A stretch of DNA of 64,000 nucleotides from Blautia_A ammoniilytica (GTDB taxonomy: Bacteria; Bacillota; Clostridia; Lachnospirales; Lachnospiraceae). The notes below the pieces were generated by a model. That model was not told where the DNA came from. It ran no database searches and saw only the letters and a list, made by a program, of their open reading frames with translations. Of this stretch, positions 50,084-58,549 are shown one piece after another; the first letter of the stretch is position 1, and each line of letters starts with the position of its first letter. The stretch lies in the NCBI RefSeq assembly GCF_025566965.1, contig NZ_JAOQJL010000002.1, positions 121,883-185,882 of the forward strand. The letters are read 5' to 3'. The translations under genes were made by a program, and so were the position numbers.

Positions 50084-52285
50084 TTGGGTCAGGACAGAAA
50101 GATAGAACTGCTGGCACCGGCAGGCTCGTATCAGGGCTTTGAAGCGGCTTTGGGCGCAGGTGCAGATGCAGTATATGTGGGAGGCACCAGGTTTGGAGCC
50201 AGAGCCTATGCCAGAAATTTTTCAGATGAAGAACTGCTTCAGGCAATTGATACAGCACATATTTATGGGAAAAAGCTGTATCTTACAGTGAATACCCTTT
50301 TAAAGAATAAAGAACTTTATGAGGAATTGATCCCGTATCTTCAGCCTTTTTACCAGGCTGGGCTGGACGGAGTGATCATACAGGATTTTGGAGTTTTTAC
50401 AGCATTAAAAGAAGCTTTTCCCCTGCTTCATCTTCATGCCAGCACCCAGATGGCAGTAACAGGACCTAAGGGGATGAGATTTCTTGAACAGCAGGGAGCG
50501 GTCAGAGTGGTGGCAGCCAGGGAGCTGACCCTTAAAGAACTGGAAAAAATGCATCAGGAAAGCAACCTGGAGATCGAAGCATTTGTACATGGGGCTTTAT
50601 GCTACAGCTATTCCGGCCAGTGTCTGATGAGCAGTATTCTTGGCGGCAGAAGCGGTAACAGAGGCAGATGTGCACAGCCCTGTCGCCTTCCTTATGATAC
50701 CTCCCTGGACGGAAGAAAGAATTATAAAGGTAAAGGCCAGATGTGCCCGTTAAGCCTGAAAGATATCTGTACCATTGAGATATTACCGGAGATCCTGGAA
50801 GCAGGAGTGACTTCTCTTAAGATAGAAGGACGGATGAAACAGCCGGAGTATACAGCAGGAGTGACGGCTGTATACAGGAAATATCTGGATCTTCTGGAAA
50901 AGAATGGAAAAGAATCCTATCATGTGGAAGAAAAAGACAGGAAATATCTGCTGGATCTGTTTAATAGGGGCGGATCTTGTACAGGATATTATAAAATGCA
51001 GGGCGGACCTTCCATGATGGCCTTTTCCAATGAGAAGAAAACAGGGGAGGTTTCCCTGAATCTAAGAAAAAGTAAAGAAAAAATTTATGGGAATTTAATA
51101 CTTTTTCCCGGAAGTCCTGTTATACTGGAAATAACCTGCCAGGGTAAGAAGGTAACAGTCTCTGGCGGAGAGGTTCAGTATGCGAGAAATAATCCTATGG
51201 CACAGGAGCGGATCCGGCAGCAGATGGAGAAGCTGGGAAATACACCGTTTGTCTGGGGAGATCTTAAGATCCAGATGGAGGACAGTATTTTTGTGCCTAT
51301 GAGTGCATTGAACCAGATTCGCAGGGATGCGCTTACCAAGCTTCAGGAAGAATTGCTTAAGCCCTACCGCCGCAGCCTTACAGGAAAGCTTCCCTCTGCT
51401 TTGACAGACAGTCAGAAGAGCATATTTCACTCTCCGGGGATCAGTGTATCTTGTGAAGACAGGGATACTGCACAGGCACTTTTGAAGACTGGTGGTTTTC
51501 AAGGCATGTACCTGCCTTTTGATCTGATGGAATTTTTCCTTGATAAAGGAGTCAGAGCAGGGATTTCCATGTATCTTGCCCTGCCTTATATTACCAGAGG
51601 TCAGATGCCAGATATAGTGCAGGAGAAGATACCAGGCTGGCTTGCAAAGGGGATGAAAGGATTCCTGGTACGTAATCTGGAATCTTATGCCATGCTTTCC
51701 GAAATGGGATATGGAGAAAAATGCAGGATCGACCATACTCTTTATACCTGGAACAATCAGGCTGTGGATTTCTGGAGAGCGCAGAAGGTGCTTGGCAATA
51801 CGGTCCCCTTGGAATTAAATCAGGGAGAATTGGGACACAGGGATAATCAAGGCAGTGAGATGCTGGTTTATGGTTATCTGCCACTGATGTATTCTGCACA
51901 GTGTGTCCGCAGGAATGTATATAGCTGTAAGAAAACTGACTGCACACAGCAGAAAATAAAGAAAGACAGGGCAGATGTATATCTGAAGGATCGATATGAG
52001 AATCTGTTTCCTGTTGTATGTGAATGCGATCCCTGGAAAACAGGAAATACAGAAAAAAATCTGCCCTGTTATAATATCATTTACAATACACTTCCTTTTG
52101 GACTTCTGAAAGAAAGCAGGCAGGTAAAGAATCTGGGGATAGATTCAGTGCGGCTTTCCTTTACCATGGAGTCTCCTGGTGAAGCGGTCCATATTCTGAA
52201 GGATTTTACAGCTGCTTACAGGGATGGACAAGATGTGCCGGACCGGAAGTTTACAAAAGGACATTTTAAAAGAGGAGCCCAGTAA
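50084..52285 (+). CDS. U32 family peptidase / collagenase-like protein with DUF3656
   Basis: A 733-residue protein. The N-terminal U32 domain (about 1-330) starts KIELLAPAGSYQGFEAALGAGADAVYVGG and has the family signature EAFVHGALCYSYSGQCLMSSILGGRSGNRGRCAQPCR, with the Cys pattern now linked in relatives to RNA or cofactor modification and not only proteolysis. The C-terminal half carries the DUF3656 region typical of long U32 proteins. The start is a TTG at 50084, backed by AGGAGGGAG; no in-frame ATG lies near. It is 6 bp from the SEDS gene. Confidence 0.88.
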   Translation: MGQDRKIELLAPAGSYQGFEAALGAGADAVYVGGTRFGARAYARNFSDEELLQAIDTAHIYGKKLYLTVNTLLKNKELYEELIPYLQPFYQAGLDGVIIQDFGVFTALKEAFPLLHLHASTQMAVTGPKGMRFLEQQGAVRVVAARELTLKELEKMHQESNLEIEAFVHGALCYSYSGQCLMSSILGGRSGNRGRCAQPCRLPYDTSLDGRKNYKGKGQMCPLSLKDICTIEILPEILEAGVTSLKIEGRMKQPEYTAGVTAVYRKYLDLLEKNGKESYHVEEKDRKYLLDLFNRGGSCTGYYKMQGGPSMMAFSNEKKTGEVSLNLRKSKEKIYGNLILFPGSPVILEITCQGKKVTVSGGEVQYARNNPMAQERIRQQMEKLGNTPFVWGDLKIQMEDSIFVPMSALNQIRRDALTKLQEELLKPYRRSLTGKLPSALTDSQKSIFHSPGISVSCEDRDTAQALLKTGGFQGMYLPFDLMEFFLDKGVRAGISMYLALPYITRGQMPDIVQEKIPGWLAKGMKGFLVRNLESYAMLSEMGYGEKCRIDHTLYTWNNQAVDFWRAQKVLGNTVPLELNQGELGHRDNQGSEMLVYGYLPLMYSAQCVRRNVYSCKKTDCTQQKIKKDRADVYLKDRYENLFPVVCECDPWKTGNTEKNLPCYNIIYNTLPFGLLKESRQVKNLGIDSVRLSFTMESPGEAVHILKDFTAAYRDGQDVPDRKFTKGHFKRGAQ

Positions 52286-52291
52286 AGGCCT

Positions 52292-53662
52292 ATGATTAAT
52301 ATTATTGTTGAACTGTCAAAATATGTGATCCTGACTTTGATGATCGTATATACCTTTCATTGCTTTTATATGGTAAGAAGACAGGATCAGGAAGAGCGGC
52401 GGGAGATGCTTACCAGGCAGCTGATGCTTATTTTCTTTATTGATTTTACAGCATTTCTTGTGATCTATCTGAAAACCTTTGATTTCAGCGTGATCCTGTT
52501 TTATGTGGAGATGATGGTTTATTTTGCACTGATCCAGATTCTGTACCGGATCATCTACAAGAATGCGTCGCTGCTTCTACTGAATAATATGTGTATGCTG
52601 TTAAGCATTGGATTTGTTATGCTTTGCCGGCTGGATATCAAGTCTGCCAATAAGCAGCTACTGATCGTAGCAGCAGGCAGTGTGGTATCTCTTCTGATAC
52701 CGGTTATGATCCGCAAGATGAAATTTCTTAAGAATCTGACCTGGGTATATGCAGGGATTGGTGTTGTGCTTCTGGCAGCTGTTTTTCTTCTGGCAAAGAC
52801 CAGCTACGGGGCCAAGCTATCCCTGATGGGGATCCAGCCATCAGAGGCCATTAAGCTTTCTTTTGTATTTTTCATGGCATCTCTTTTATGGAGGGATGTG
52901 AACCTGAAAAAGGTGATCCAGGCCACTGTGATCGCAGGCATTCACGTAGGGATCCTTGTACTGTCCAAGGACCTTGGAAGTGCAATGATCTTCTTTACTG
53001 CCTATCTGGTGATGATCTATGTAGCTACCAAAAGCCCGGCACTTCTGGGAATCGGAGTTGCAGGAGGAAGCGGGGCGGCAGTGGTTGCTTATTTCCTGTT
53101 CGGCCATGTGCGCCAGAGAGTGAGCGCATGGAAGGATCCTATGGCTGTTTACAAGAATGAAGGATACCAAATCGTTCAGTCTTTGTTTGCCATTGGGACA
53201 GGCGGATGGTTTGGGATGGGGCTGTGCCAGGGTTCCCCTGAAAAGATTCCGGTAGTAAAGAATGACTTTATTTTCAGCGCCATATGTGAGGAACTGGGCG
53301 GCATATTTGCAATCTGCCTGATTCTTGTATGCATGAGCTTTTTCCTGATGATCCTGAATATTGCACTGCAGATCAAGAATCCTTTTTATAAGCTGATCGC
53401 ACTTGGACTTGGTACGGAATATGCCTGCCAGGTATTCCTGACCATTGGCGGTGTTACCAAATTTATCCCTATGACCGGAGTTACCCTGCCTTTGGTGGCT
53501 TATGGAGGAAGTTCTGTAGTAAGTACCCTCCTTATGATTGCCATTATCCAGGGAATATATATTTACAGAGAAGACGAGGATGAAGAAATTGAGAGATTCC
53601 GAAAAGAAGCGGCAAAGAGAGCTAGAGAAAGAATACAGGCGCAAAGAGAAGGAGATTACTAA
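52292..53662 (+). CDS. SEDS family peptidoglycan glycosyltransferase (FtsW/RodA/SpoVE)
   Basis: A 456-residue membrane protein that polymerises lipid II into glycan strands together with a class B PBP. Many helices are present, with the N-terminal four forming an extra bundle before the core. SEDS hallmarks are LGIQPSEAIKLSF-type (MGIQPSEAIKLSFVFF), SKDLGSAMIFFTAYL, and NDFIFSAICEELGG, plus FIPMTGVTLPLVAYGGSS near the end. The C-terminal tail is highly charged (DEDEEIERFRKEAAKRARERIQ) and is coded where the PBP frame begins. The partner is the adjacent PBP. Confidence 0.9.
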   Translation: MINIIVELSKYVILTLMIVYTFHCFYMVRRQDQEERREMLTRQLMLIFFIDFTAFLVIYLKTFDFSVILFYVEMMVYFALIQILYRIIYKNASLLLLNNMCMLLSIGFVMLCRLDIKSANKQLLIVAAGSVVSLLIPVMIRKMKFLKNLTWVYAGIGVVLLAAVFLLAKTSYGAKLSLMGIQPSEAIKLSFVFFMASLLWRDVNLKKVIQATVIAGIHVGILVLSKDLGSAMIFFTAYLVMIYVATKSPALLGIGVAGGSGAAVVAYFLFGHVRQRVSAWKDPMAVYKNEGYQIVQSLFAIGTGGWFGMGLCQGSPEKIPVVKNDFIFSAICEELGGIFAICLILVCMSFFLMILNIALQIKNPFYKLIALGLGTEYACQVFLTIGGVTKFIPMTGVTLPLVAYGGSSVVSTLLMIAIIQGIYIYREDEDEEIERFRKEAAKRARERIQAQREGDY

Positions 53663-55067
53663 GAAAAAGAAGAAAAGAAATCGGGAATATGCCTTTGTTT
53701 CTTATTTCTTTGCAGCTGTTTTTTTCAGTATGATCGCATATCTGATCTATTTTAATTCTGTGAAAAGTGACGATTTTATCAATAGTCCGTACAATACCAG
53801 ACAGGACACTTTTTCAGACCGTGTGGTAAGAGGAAAGATCTTGTCCGCAGACGGACAGGTACTTGCACAGACCAATGTGGCTGAGGACGGTACAGAAGAA
53901 CGGTATTATCCTTTTTCCAATATGTTTGCCCATGTGATCGGGTATGATACCAATGGCAAGAGCGGGCTGGAGTCTGAGGCTAATTTCTCGCTTTTAAGTT
54001 CCCATGCCTTTTTTCTGGATCAGATGAAGAATCAGTTCCTGAACCAGAAGAATATGGGAGATACTGTAGTCTCCACGTTAGATTCCAGATTACAGCAGAC
54101 TGCCTACAATGCCCTTGGTGACAGGAGAGGGGCAGTGGTCGTTTTGGAGGCTTCTACAGGTAAGATCCTGGCAGAGGTAAGCAGACCTGATTTCGATCCC
54201 AACACATTGTCACAGAACTGGGATATACTTGTAAATGATGAGAATGACAGCAGTCTTTTGAACAGGGCTACCAATGGAGCCTATCCTCCAGGGTCAACCT
54301 TCAAGATTGTAACTGCTCTTGATTATTTCCGCTCAAAAGGCACCTTTGAAGGATATTCTTATCTGTGTCAGGGAAGTATTACAGTAGGAGACCATAGCAT
54401 TCAGTGTTATCATGGCCATGTACATGGACAGGAAGATTTTTACAGTGCATTTGCAAATTCCTGTAATTGTGCTTTTGCAGATATAGGGATCAGTCTGGGA
54501 GGTTCATCCATCAGAAATACTGCCGAGGATCTTTTGTTTAATAAGGCACTTCCTCTTAATTCCTACAGGAAGAGCAGCTTTACCCTGGATGGAAAGTCTG
54601 GCACTTCTACAGTGATGCAGACCGCCATCGGCCAGGGCGAAACACTGGTTTCCCCTATGCATATGGCACTGATCACAGCTGCAGTGGCTAATAATGGTGT
54701 GCTGATGAAGCCTTATCTGATCGACCGGATCGAGAATGATTCCGGTGATCTGGTGAAAAGAACACAGAGCAGTACCTACAAAAGGCTGATGTCTTCCAAT
54801 GAGGCCAATCTTCTTGGGAAAATGATGCGCCAGGTAGTGACTTCAGGTACAGCTTCTGCGTTGAATGGCAGGTCCTATACTGTTGCCGGCAAGACAGGGT
54901 CTGCAGAGTTTAATGAGCAGGGAGACAGCCATTCCTGGTTTGTTGGTTATACGAATGTAGATAATCCGGAACTTGTGATCGCGGTGATCGTTGAGAATGG
55001 CGGAGCAGGAAGTGAAGCTGCAGTGCCTATCGCGGGACAGGTTTTCGATGCATATTATGCTTCCTGA
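53580..55067 (+). CDS. Class B penicillin-binding protein (transpeptidase)
   Basis: A 495-residue membrane-anchored transpeptidase that cross-links stem peptides. A very basic N-terminal stretch (about 1-35, KKKKKRNRE) precedes the single helix AFVSYFFAAVFFSMIAYLIYF. Active-site motifs are STFK (239-242), SCN (294-296) and KTG (438-440). The start is uncertain: the ATG at 53580 gives an 83-base overlap with the SEDS gene and only GAGAAGACGAGG as ribosome site. A start further in has no ATG, GTG or TTG before the membrane helix. The pairing with the SEDS gene fits an elongation, division or spore wall machine. Confidence 0.86.
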   Translation: MKKLRDSEKKRQRELEKEYRRKEKEITKKKKKRNREYAFVSYFFAAVFFSMIAYLIYFNSVKSDDFINSPYNTRQDTFSDRVVRGKILSADGQVLAQTNVAEDGTEERYYPFSNMFAHVIGYDTNGKSGLESEANFSLLSSHAFFLDQMKNQFLNQKNMGDTVVSTLDSRLQQTAYNALGDRRGAVVVLEASTGKILAEVSRPDFDPNTLSQNWDILVNDENDSSLLNRATNGAYPPGSTFKIVTALDYFRSKGTFEGYSYLCQGSITVGDHSIQCYHGHVHGQEDFYSAFANSCNCAFADIGISLGGSSIRNTAEDLLFNKALPLNSYRKSSFTLDGKSGTSTVMQTAIGQGETLVSPMHMALITAAVANNGVLMKPYLIDRIENDSGDLVKRTQSSTYKRLMSSNEANLLGKMMRQVVTSGTASALNGRSYTVAGKTGSAEFNEQGDSHSWFVGYTNVDNPELVIAVIVENGGAGSEAAVPIAGQVFDAYYAS

Positions 55068-55077
55068 TAACTTATGG

Positions 55078-55106
55078 TTGCCAGTATTCTAAAAAAGAGG
55101 TATACT
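55078..55106 (+). promoter_or_regulatory. Promoter of the Nudix gene
   Basis: TTGCCA (55078-55083), a 17-bp spacer, and TATACT (55101-55106), directly after the PBP gene. Confidence 0.8.
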
Positions 55107-55147
55107 ATACAGCAGTAAAACACACGCATTACAGGAGGGATTGCAAG

Positions 55148-55603
55148 ATGATAGAAGCAACGAGCTGTGGCGGTGTGGTAATTCATCGAGGTAAGATTCT
55201 GGCACTTTACAAATCCTACAAAAACCGTTATGAAGGATGGGTATTACCAAAGGGAACAGTGGAGCTGGGAGAAAGCCATGAGCAGACTGCTCTGCGGGAA
55301 GTAAAAGAAGAAGCAGATGTTAAGGCTTCCATTGTAAAATATATCGGGAAAAGCCAGTATAATTTTACAGTTCCGGAAGATATGGTAAGTAAAGAAGTAC
55401 ACTGGTATCTTATGACGGCTGATAATTATCATAGCAAGCCTCAAAGAGAAGAGTTCTTCGTGGATTCCGGCTATTACAAGTTTCATGAGATTTACCATTT
55501 GCTGCGTTTTTCCAATGAGAAGCAGATCGTAGAAAAGGCATACCAGGAGTATCTGGAGATGCGAAGTGCAGGTCTGTGGGCAAGAGGACAGAAATATTTT
55601 TAA
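55148..55603 (+). CDS. Nudix hydrolase
   Basis: A 151-residue hydrolase with a complete Nudix box at residues 36-58 (GTVELGESHEQTALREVKEE...), following G-x5-E-x7-R-E-U-x-E-E-x-G-U. The one deviation is Asp in place of the usual Gly near the end of the box. The start SCGGVVIHRGKILALYKSYKNRYEGWVLPKG suggests the Ap4A-hydrolase-like or general diadenosine/NDP-sugar group; the substrate is not readable. It has its own promoter, a GGAGG site and its own terminator. Confidence 0.88.
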   Translation: MIEATSCGGVVIHRGKILALYKSYKNRYEGWVLPKGTVELGESHEQTALREVKEEADVKASIVKYIGKSQYNFTVPEDMVSKEVHWYLMTADNYHSKPQREEFFVDSGYYKFHEIYHLLRFSNEKQIVEKAYQEYLEMRSAGLWARGQKYF

Positions 55604-55607
55604 AGGA

Positions 55608-55652
55608 GGGACTGCTGCATCCGTGATCAGATCCGTGCAGCAGTCCCTGTTT
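55608..55652 (+). terminator. Terminator after the Nudix gene
   Basis: GGGACTGCTGCA pairs perfectly with TGCAGCAGTCCC, with further pairing inside the 16-nt loop, followed by TGTTT. It starts 4 bp after the stop. Confidence 0.78.
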
Positions 55653-55706
55653 AGATCATGGATAATATGGGTATGCTCAGATTACAGATAAAGGGGTGAC
55701 AGGCTT

Positions 55707-56018
55707 ATGCCAAAATGGATCACAGACTATTATATAGGAGCAGGGATCAAGCATCCCAAGAAGACCCGTAAGAAGATTGATGCAGGGCACCTTACAGTAG
55801 ATGTATACCTGATCACTTTGTCAGAGAATCCAGGCAATCTTCTGGAGATCATCCCTGCATCTATGCTGGTGCAGAAGTCATATGCCAGGATCTGCCCTAC
55901 GATTGTAGGGATGGAGAAAGGCAAGGATGCGGCTATTGATATGGCAGCAGGGATCATAAAAGAGATTTATGAGACAACCGGTCATTTTCAGGTAAAAGAT
56001 TATTTTAAGAACAGGTGA
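55707..56018 (+). CDS. Conserved protein of unknown function
   Basis: A 103-residue soluble protein starting MPKWITDYYIGAGIKHPKKT. I do not recognise a named domain. It has no signal peptide or membrane segment. The segment IPASMLVQKSYARICPTIVGMEKGKDAAIDMAAGIIKE is the most regular part. An AAAGGGG ribosome site precedes the ATG. It ends 4 bp before the DUF2953 gene, and with gerW next it may belong to a spore-related cluster; that is inference from position. Confidence 0.7.
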   Translation: MPKWITDYYIGAGIKHPKKTRKKIDAGHLTVDVYLITLSENPGNLLEIIPASMLVQKSYARICPTIVGMEKGKDAAIDMAAGIIKEIYETTGHFQVKDYFKNR

Positions 56019-56022
56019 GCGT

Positions 56023-57018
56023 ATGTTACATATATTATGGGCGATCATAAAGTTCATACTGATTCTGGCAGGCGTGTTGATCGGACTTGCCTTGGCAGTC
56101 ATACTTCTTATACTGTTCTGTCCGGTACGTTATCGGATGTGGGGCAGCAAAGACCGGGGAAACTGGGAACATGCTAGGGGCACAGCCAGGGTTAGCTGGC
56201 TTTTAGGACTGGTATCCTTGCGGATCTGTTATCAGGATGGAAAAGAAAAACACAGTCTGAAGCTTGCTGGTATCTCGCTGTTTGGAAAAAAGAAAAAAAG
56301 AAGAAAAAAGAAGCCTGAAACTGATCAGGTACAATCAGTAACCGCCCCAAAGAAGCCTGTTTCTAAGCAGACAGATGAAATGCCATCCATGCCAACGCAA
56401 ACAGAAGAAAAGCTGACAGTATCAATGCATACAGACTCAGAACAGACAGATACAGCATCAGGTAACAGAAAGGTCAAAGAACCACCTGCTCCAAAGCCTG
56501 AGAAATCTCAATCTTCACAAAGAAAAGGATTTTTCCTTGGAATCAGGGCAAAACTAAAAACAGTGCTTCAAAGGATTAGGACATTTTTTAAAAAGCTTAA
56601 AAATATCAGGCAAACATTTGCACACATCATGAAAAAGGCAAAATGGTGGATGGGCTTTTTTAGGTCAGAAGAAATGAAAGAAGCATTTGGCCTTATTAAG
56701 GAACAGTGTACAGGCCTTCTGAAACACATTTTTCCCACCAAGATCAGTGGAAACGCAGCATTCGGGTGCGAAGATCCGGCAGTAACAGGAATGATCCTTG
56801 CAGTGCTTGGCATGAGCATTCCCCTTCATAAGAACTGTATCCAGGTTTCTCCTGCTTTTGAAAATGAAGAGAGTTTTCTGGAAGGGGAAATAAACATGAA
56901 AGGACGGATCTACGGAATCGTCCTGCTGCGAACAGGAATCCGTATTTATTTTAACAAAAATATAAAGCATATCATTAACCAGTGGAAACATAAGGAGGAT
57001 CTGAATTATGGAAAATGA
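56023..57018 (+). CDS. DUF2953 membrane protein
   Basis: A 331-residue protein. An N-terminal helix (IIKFILILAGVLIGLALAVILLILF, about 8-32) is followed by a conserved FCPVRYRM segment. A long Lys- and Pro-rich, low-complexity linker comes next (about 88-180). The C-terminal part resembles DUF2953 (AAFGCEDPAVTGMILAVLGM, EGEINMKGRIYGIVLL). In Bacillus the family member YtfI is encoded with ytfJ (gerW), as here: the gerW start overlaps the end by 11 bases. A role in spore formation is likely by this context. Confidence 0.82.
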   Translation: MLHILWAIIKFILILAGVLIGLALAVILLILFCPVRYRMWGSKDRGNWEHARGTARVSWLLGLVSLRICYQDGKEKHSLKLAGISLFGKKKKRRKKKPETDQVQSVTAPKKPVSKQTDEMPSMPTQTEEKLTVSMHTDSEQTDTASGNRKVKEPPAPKPEKSQSSQRKGFFLGIRAKLKTVLQRIRTFFKKLKNIRQTFAHIMKKAKWWMGFFRSEEMKEAFGLIKEQCTGLLKHIFPTKISGNAAFGCEDPAVTGMILAVLGMSIPLHKNCIQVSPAFENEESFLEGEINMKGRIYGIVLLRTGIRIYFNKNIKHIINQWKHKEDLNYGK

Positions 57019-57376
57019 AAACAATTTTAAAGAAACTGTCAATTCCCTGTTTAAAGGAATGGATGGCTTTGTAGCAGCTAAAACCGTTGTAGGTGATGCG
57101 ATCCATGTTGGGGATACCATTATCCTTCCACTGGTAGATGTTTCCTTTGGCGTAGGTGCCGGAGCATTTGCAGGAGATAAGAAGAATAATGGCGGCGGCG
57201 GTCTGGCTGGCAAGATGAGTCCATGCGCAGTACTGGTGATCCAGAATGGTACTACAAAGCTTGTAAATGTTAAGAATCAGGACGGGCTGACTAAGGTGCT
57301 TGATATGGTTCCGGATTTTGTAAACCGCTTTGCACCGGATACAGCTGCTTCCAAAGATCAGGAAGAACAGGAGTAA
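57008..57376 (+). CDS. gerW: Spore protein GerW family (YtfJ)
   Basis: A 122-residue protein with the family core GDAIHVGDTIILPLVDVSFGVGAGAFAG and a glycine-rich segment (NNGGGGLAGKMSPCAVLVIQ). YtfJ/GerW in Bacillus subtilis is made in the forespore and affects germination. An AAGGAGG site overlaps the end of the DUF2953 gene. The C-terminal tail (SKDQEEQE) is coded at the start of a 33-bp tandem duplication that runs past the stop codon. It supports the view that the organism forms spores. Confidence 0.9.
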   Translation: MENENNFKETVNSLFKGMDGFVAAKTVVGDAIHVGDTIILPLVDVSFGVGAGAFAGDKKNNGGGGLAGKMSPCAVLVIQNGTTKLVNVKNQDGLTKVLDMVPDFVNRFAPDTAASKDQEEQE

Positions 57377-57426
57377 TAGATACTAAAACCAAAGGAAGAA
57401 CAGGGGTAATAGATACTAAAATCAAA
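57361..57426 (+). repeat. 33-bp tandem duplication at the gerW 3' end
   Basis: Bases 57361-57393 and 57394-57426 match at all but two positions. The first copy contains the gerW stop; the second repeats the same coding end downstream. It is followed by GGAA, a short trace of a third copy. Confidence 0.85.
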
Positions 57427-57471
57427 GGAACTGCATAAGATATAATAATCCCACAGAAAGAAAGGATAGAG

Positions 57472-57609
57472 ATGAACAGACTGTTAGGACTCATCCTGTT
57501 CTTTATAGGGATCGGGATGGTCATTGGGATTCTTGTAACAGAAAGCCTGCTAGTTTTTATGGTGGCAGCCGCCTGTATGCTTTGTGGTTATCATATGTTT
57601 TGTCATTAA
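57472..57609 (+). CDS. 45-residue membrane protein, unknown function
   Basis: A very short protein, MNRLLGLILFFIGIGMVIGI with a second hydrophobic stretch (LLVFMVAAACMLCGYHMF). It probably forms two membrane helices joined by a short turn. AAAGGATAGAG precedes the ATG. Similar small proteins seem common in Clostridia; no function is known to me. It lies after gerW with a terminator behind it, so it may be co-transcribed with the spore genes. Confidence 0.68.
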   Translation: MNRLLGLILFFIGIGMVIGILVTESLLVFMVAAACMLCGYHMFCH

Positions 57610-57628
57610 GCTTCATACGTTGTATATC

Positions 57629-57665
57629 AGGACCGCATATCTTAAAAGGGGAGTGCGGTCCTTTC
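57629..57665 (+). terminator. Terminator after the 45-residue gene
   Basis: GGACCGCA pairs with TGCGGTCC across a 16-nt loop and is followed by TTTC. It is 20 bp after the stop. Confidence 0.68.
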
Positions 57666-57677
57666 ACATAAAATGGC

Positions 57678-57707
57678 AAAAAAATACCCTCGCATCTCTG
57701 CGAGGGT
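57678..57707 (-). terminator. Terminator of rpmB (minus strand)
   Basis: ACCCTCGC pairs with GCGAGGGT around a 6-nt loop; on the minus strand a run of seven T residues follows within two bases. Confidence 0.88.
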
Positions 57708-57717
57708 AAGGTGTCAT

Positions 57718-57903
57718 TTAGGCTCTCTCTACATTTCCGGATCTTAAGCAGGAAGTACATACGTACATCTTCTTTGAGCCGCCTTCTGTTTTAACTCTGA
57801 CGGATTTCACGTTAGATTTCCACATCTTATTGGATCTTCTATGGGAATGACTCACATTGTTTCCGAAATGAGCACTTTTTTCACAAATAGCGCATTTAGC
57901 CAT
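57718..57903 (-). CDS. rpmB: 50S ribosomal protein L28
   Basis: A 61-residue basic ribosomal protein of the large subunit. It starts MAKCAICEKSAHFGNNVSHSHRR and is of the zinc-binding type, with Cys pairs CAIC and CTSC near both ends. The listed start has a perfect AGGAGG upstream; the longer frame to 57969 adds unrelated residues. It is a single-gene transcript between its own promoter and terminator, convergent with the spore cluster and divergent from the asp23-family gene. Confidence 0.96.
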   Translation of the reverse strand: MAKCAICEKSAHFGNNVSHSHRRSNKMWKSNVKSVRVKTEGGSKKMYVCTSCLRSGNVERA

Positions 57904-57940
57904 GATAGCACCTCCTTGACGCTTTTTTTCAACAGGTTTT

Positions 57941-57969
57941 ATTTTAACAGATGAAATGGTCTTTTGCAA
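57941..57969 (-). promoter_or_regulatory. Promoter of rpmB (minus strand)
   Basis: On the minus strand TTGCAA (57969-57964), a 17-bp spacer, and TAAAAT (57946-57941), giving a leader of about 30 nt. Confidence 0.72.
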
Positions 57970-58053
57970 GTAAAAAAAGGAAAAATATAAAATAATTTCT
58001 TGACAAATTTATTTATCCGCTAAAAGATAGATCTATTTCTCCGTTAAAATGCC

Positions 58054-58082
58054 TTGAAAATAAAAGTTTTTTGATATATGAT
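58054..58082 (+). promoter_or_regulatory. Upstream promoter of the asp23-yloV-recG run
   Basis: TTGAAA (58054-58059), a 17-bp spacer, and TATGAT (58077-58082). Confidence 0.7.
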
Positions 58083-58104
58083 GGTACGAGTTAAAACTCT
58101 ATCA

Positions 58105-58133
58105 TTGCGAAATGATATGAAAAAGGGTATAAT
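58105..58133 (+). promoter_or_regulatory. Downstream promoter of the asp23-yloV-recG run
   Basis: TTGCGA (58105-58110), a 17-bp spacer, and TATAAT (58128-58133), 51 bp after the first promoter and about 40 bp before the gene. Confidence 0.75.
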
Positions 58134-58171
58134 ACAGATACACGAATATGAATTTTATGGAGGTAAACCAT

Positions 58172-58531
58172 ATGAATGGACGCATAGATTCCGGATTGGG
58201 TCAGATTGTCATTGATACAGATGTAATAGCCACATATGCCGGAAGTGTAGCAGTGGAGTGCTTCGGTATTATTGGTATGGCAGCAGTAAGCATGAAGGAT
58301 GGTCTTGTTAAGCTGCTTCGCAGGGATTCCCTGAAGCATGGAATTAATGTACGGATTACTGAGGACAATAAGATTCGCCTGGATTTCCATGTTATCGTGG
58401 CATACGGTGTGAATATCAGTACGATTGCAGATAATCTTGTCAGCAATGTAAAATATAAAGTAGAAGCTTTCACTGGACTTGAGATTGAGAAGATCAACAT
58501 TTTCGTAGAAGGCGTGCGTGCCATAGATTAG
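58172..58531 (+). CDS. yloU: Asp23/Gls24 family envelope stress-type protein
   Basis: A 119-residue protein of the Asp23 family, with GLGQIVIDTDVIATYAGSVAVECFGIIGMA at the start and the ending EIEKINIFVEGVRAI. In Bacillus subtilis the homologue YloU is encoded between rpmB and yloV, the same neighbourhood as here. Family members associate with the membrane or act in cell-wall stress; the exact role is unclear. The ATG at 58172 has GGAGG eight bases upstream and is preferred to 58148. Confidence 0.9.
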   Translation: MNGRIDSGLGQIVIDTDVIATYAGSVAVECFGIIGMAAVSMKDGLVKLLRRDSLKHGINVRITEDNKIRLDFHVIVAYGVNISTIADNLVSNVKYKVEAFTGLEIEKINIFVEGVRAID

Positions 58532-58549
58532 GATTAAGAGGAGGAACTT

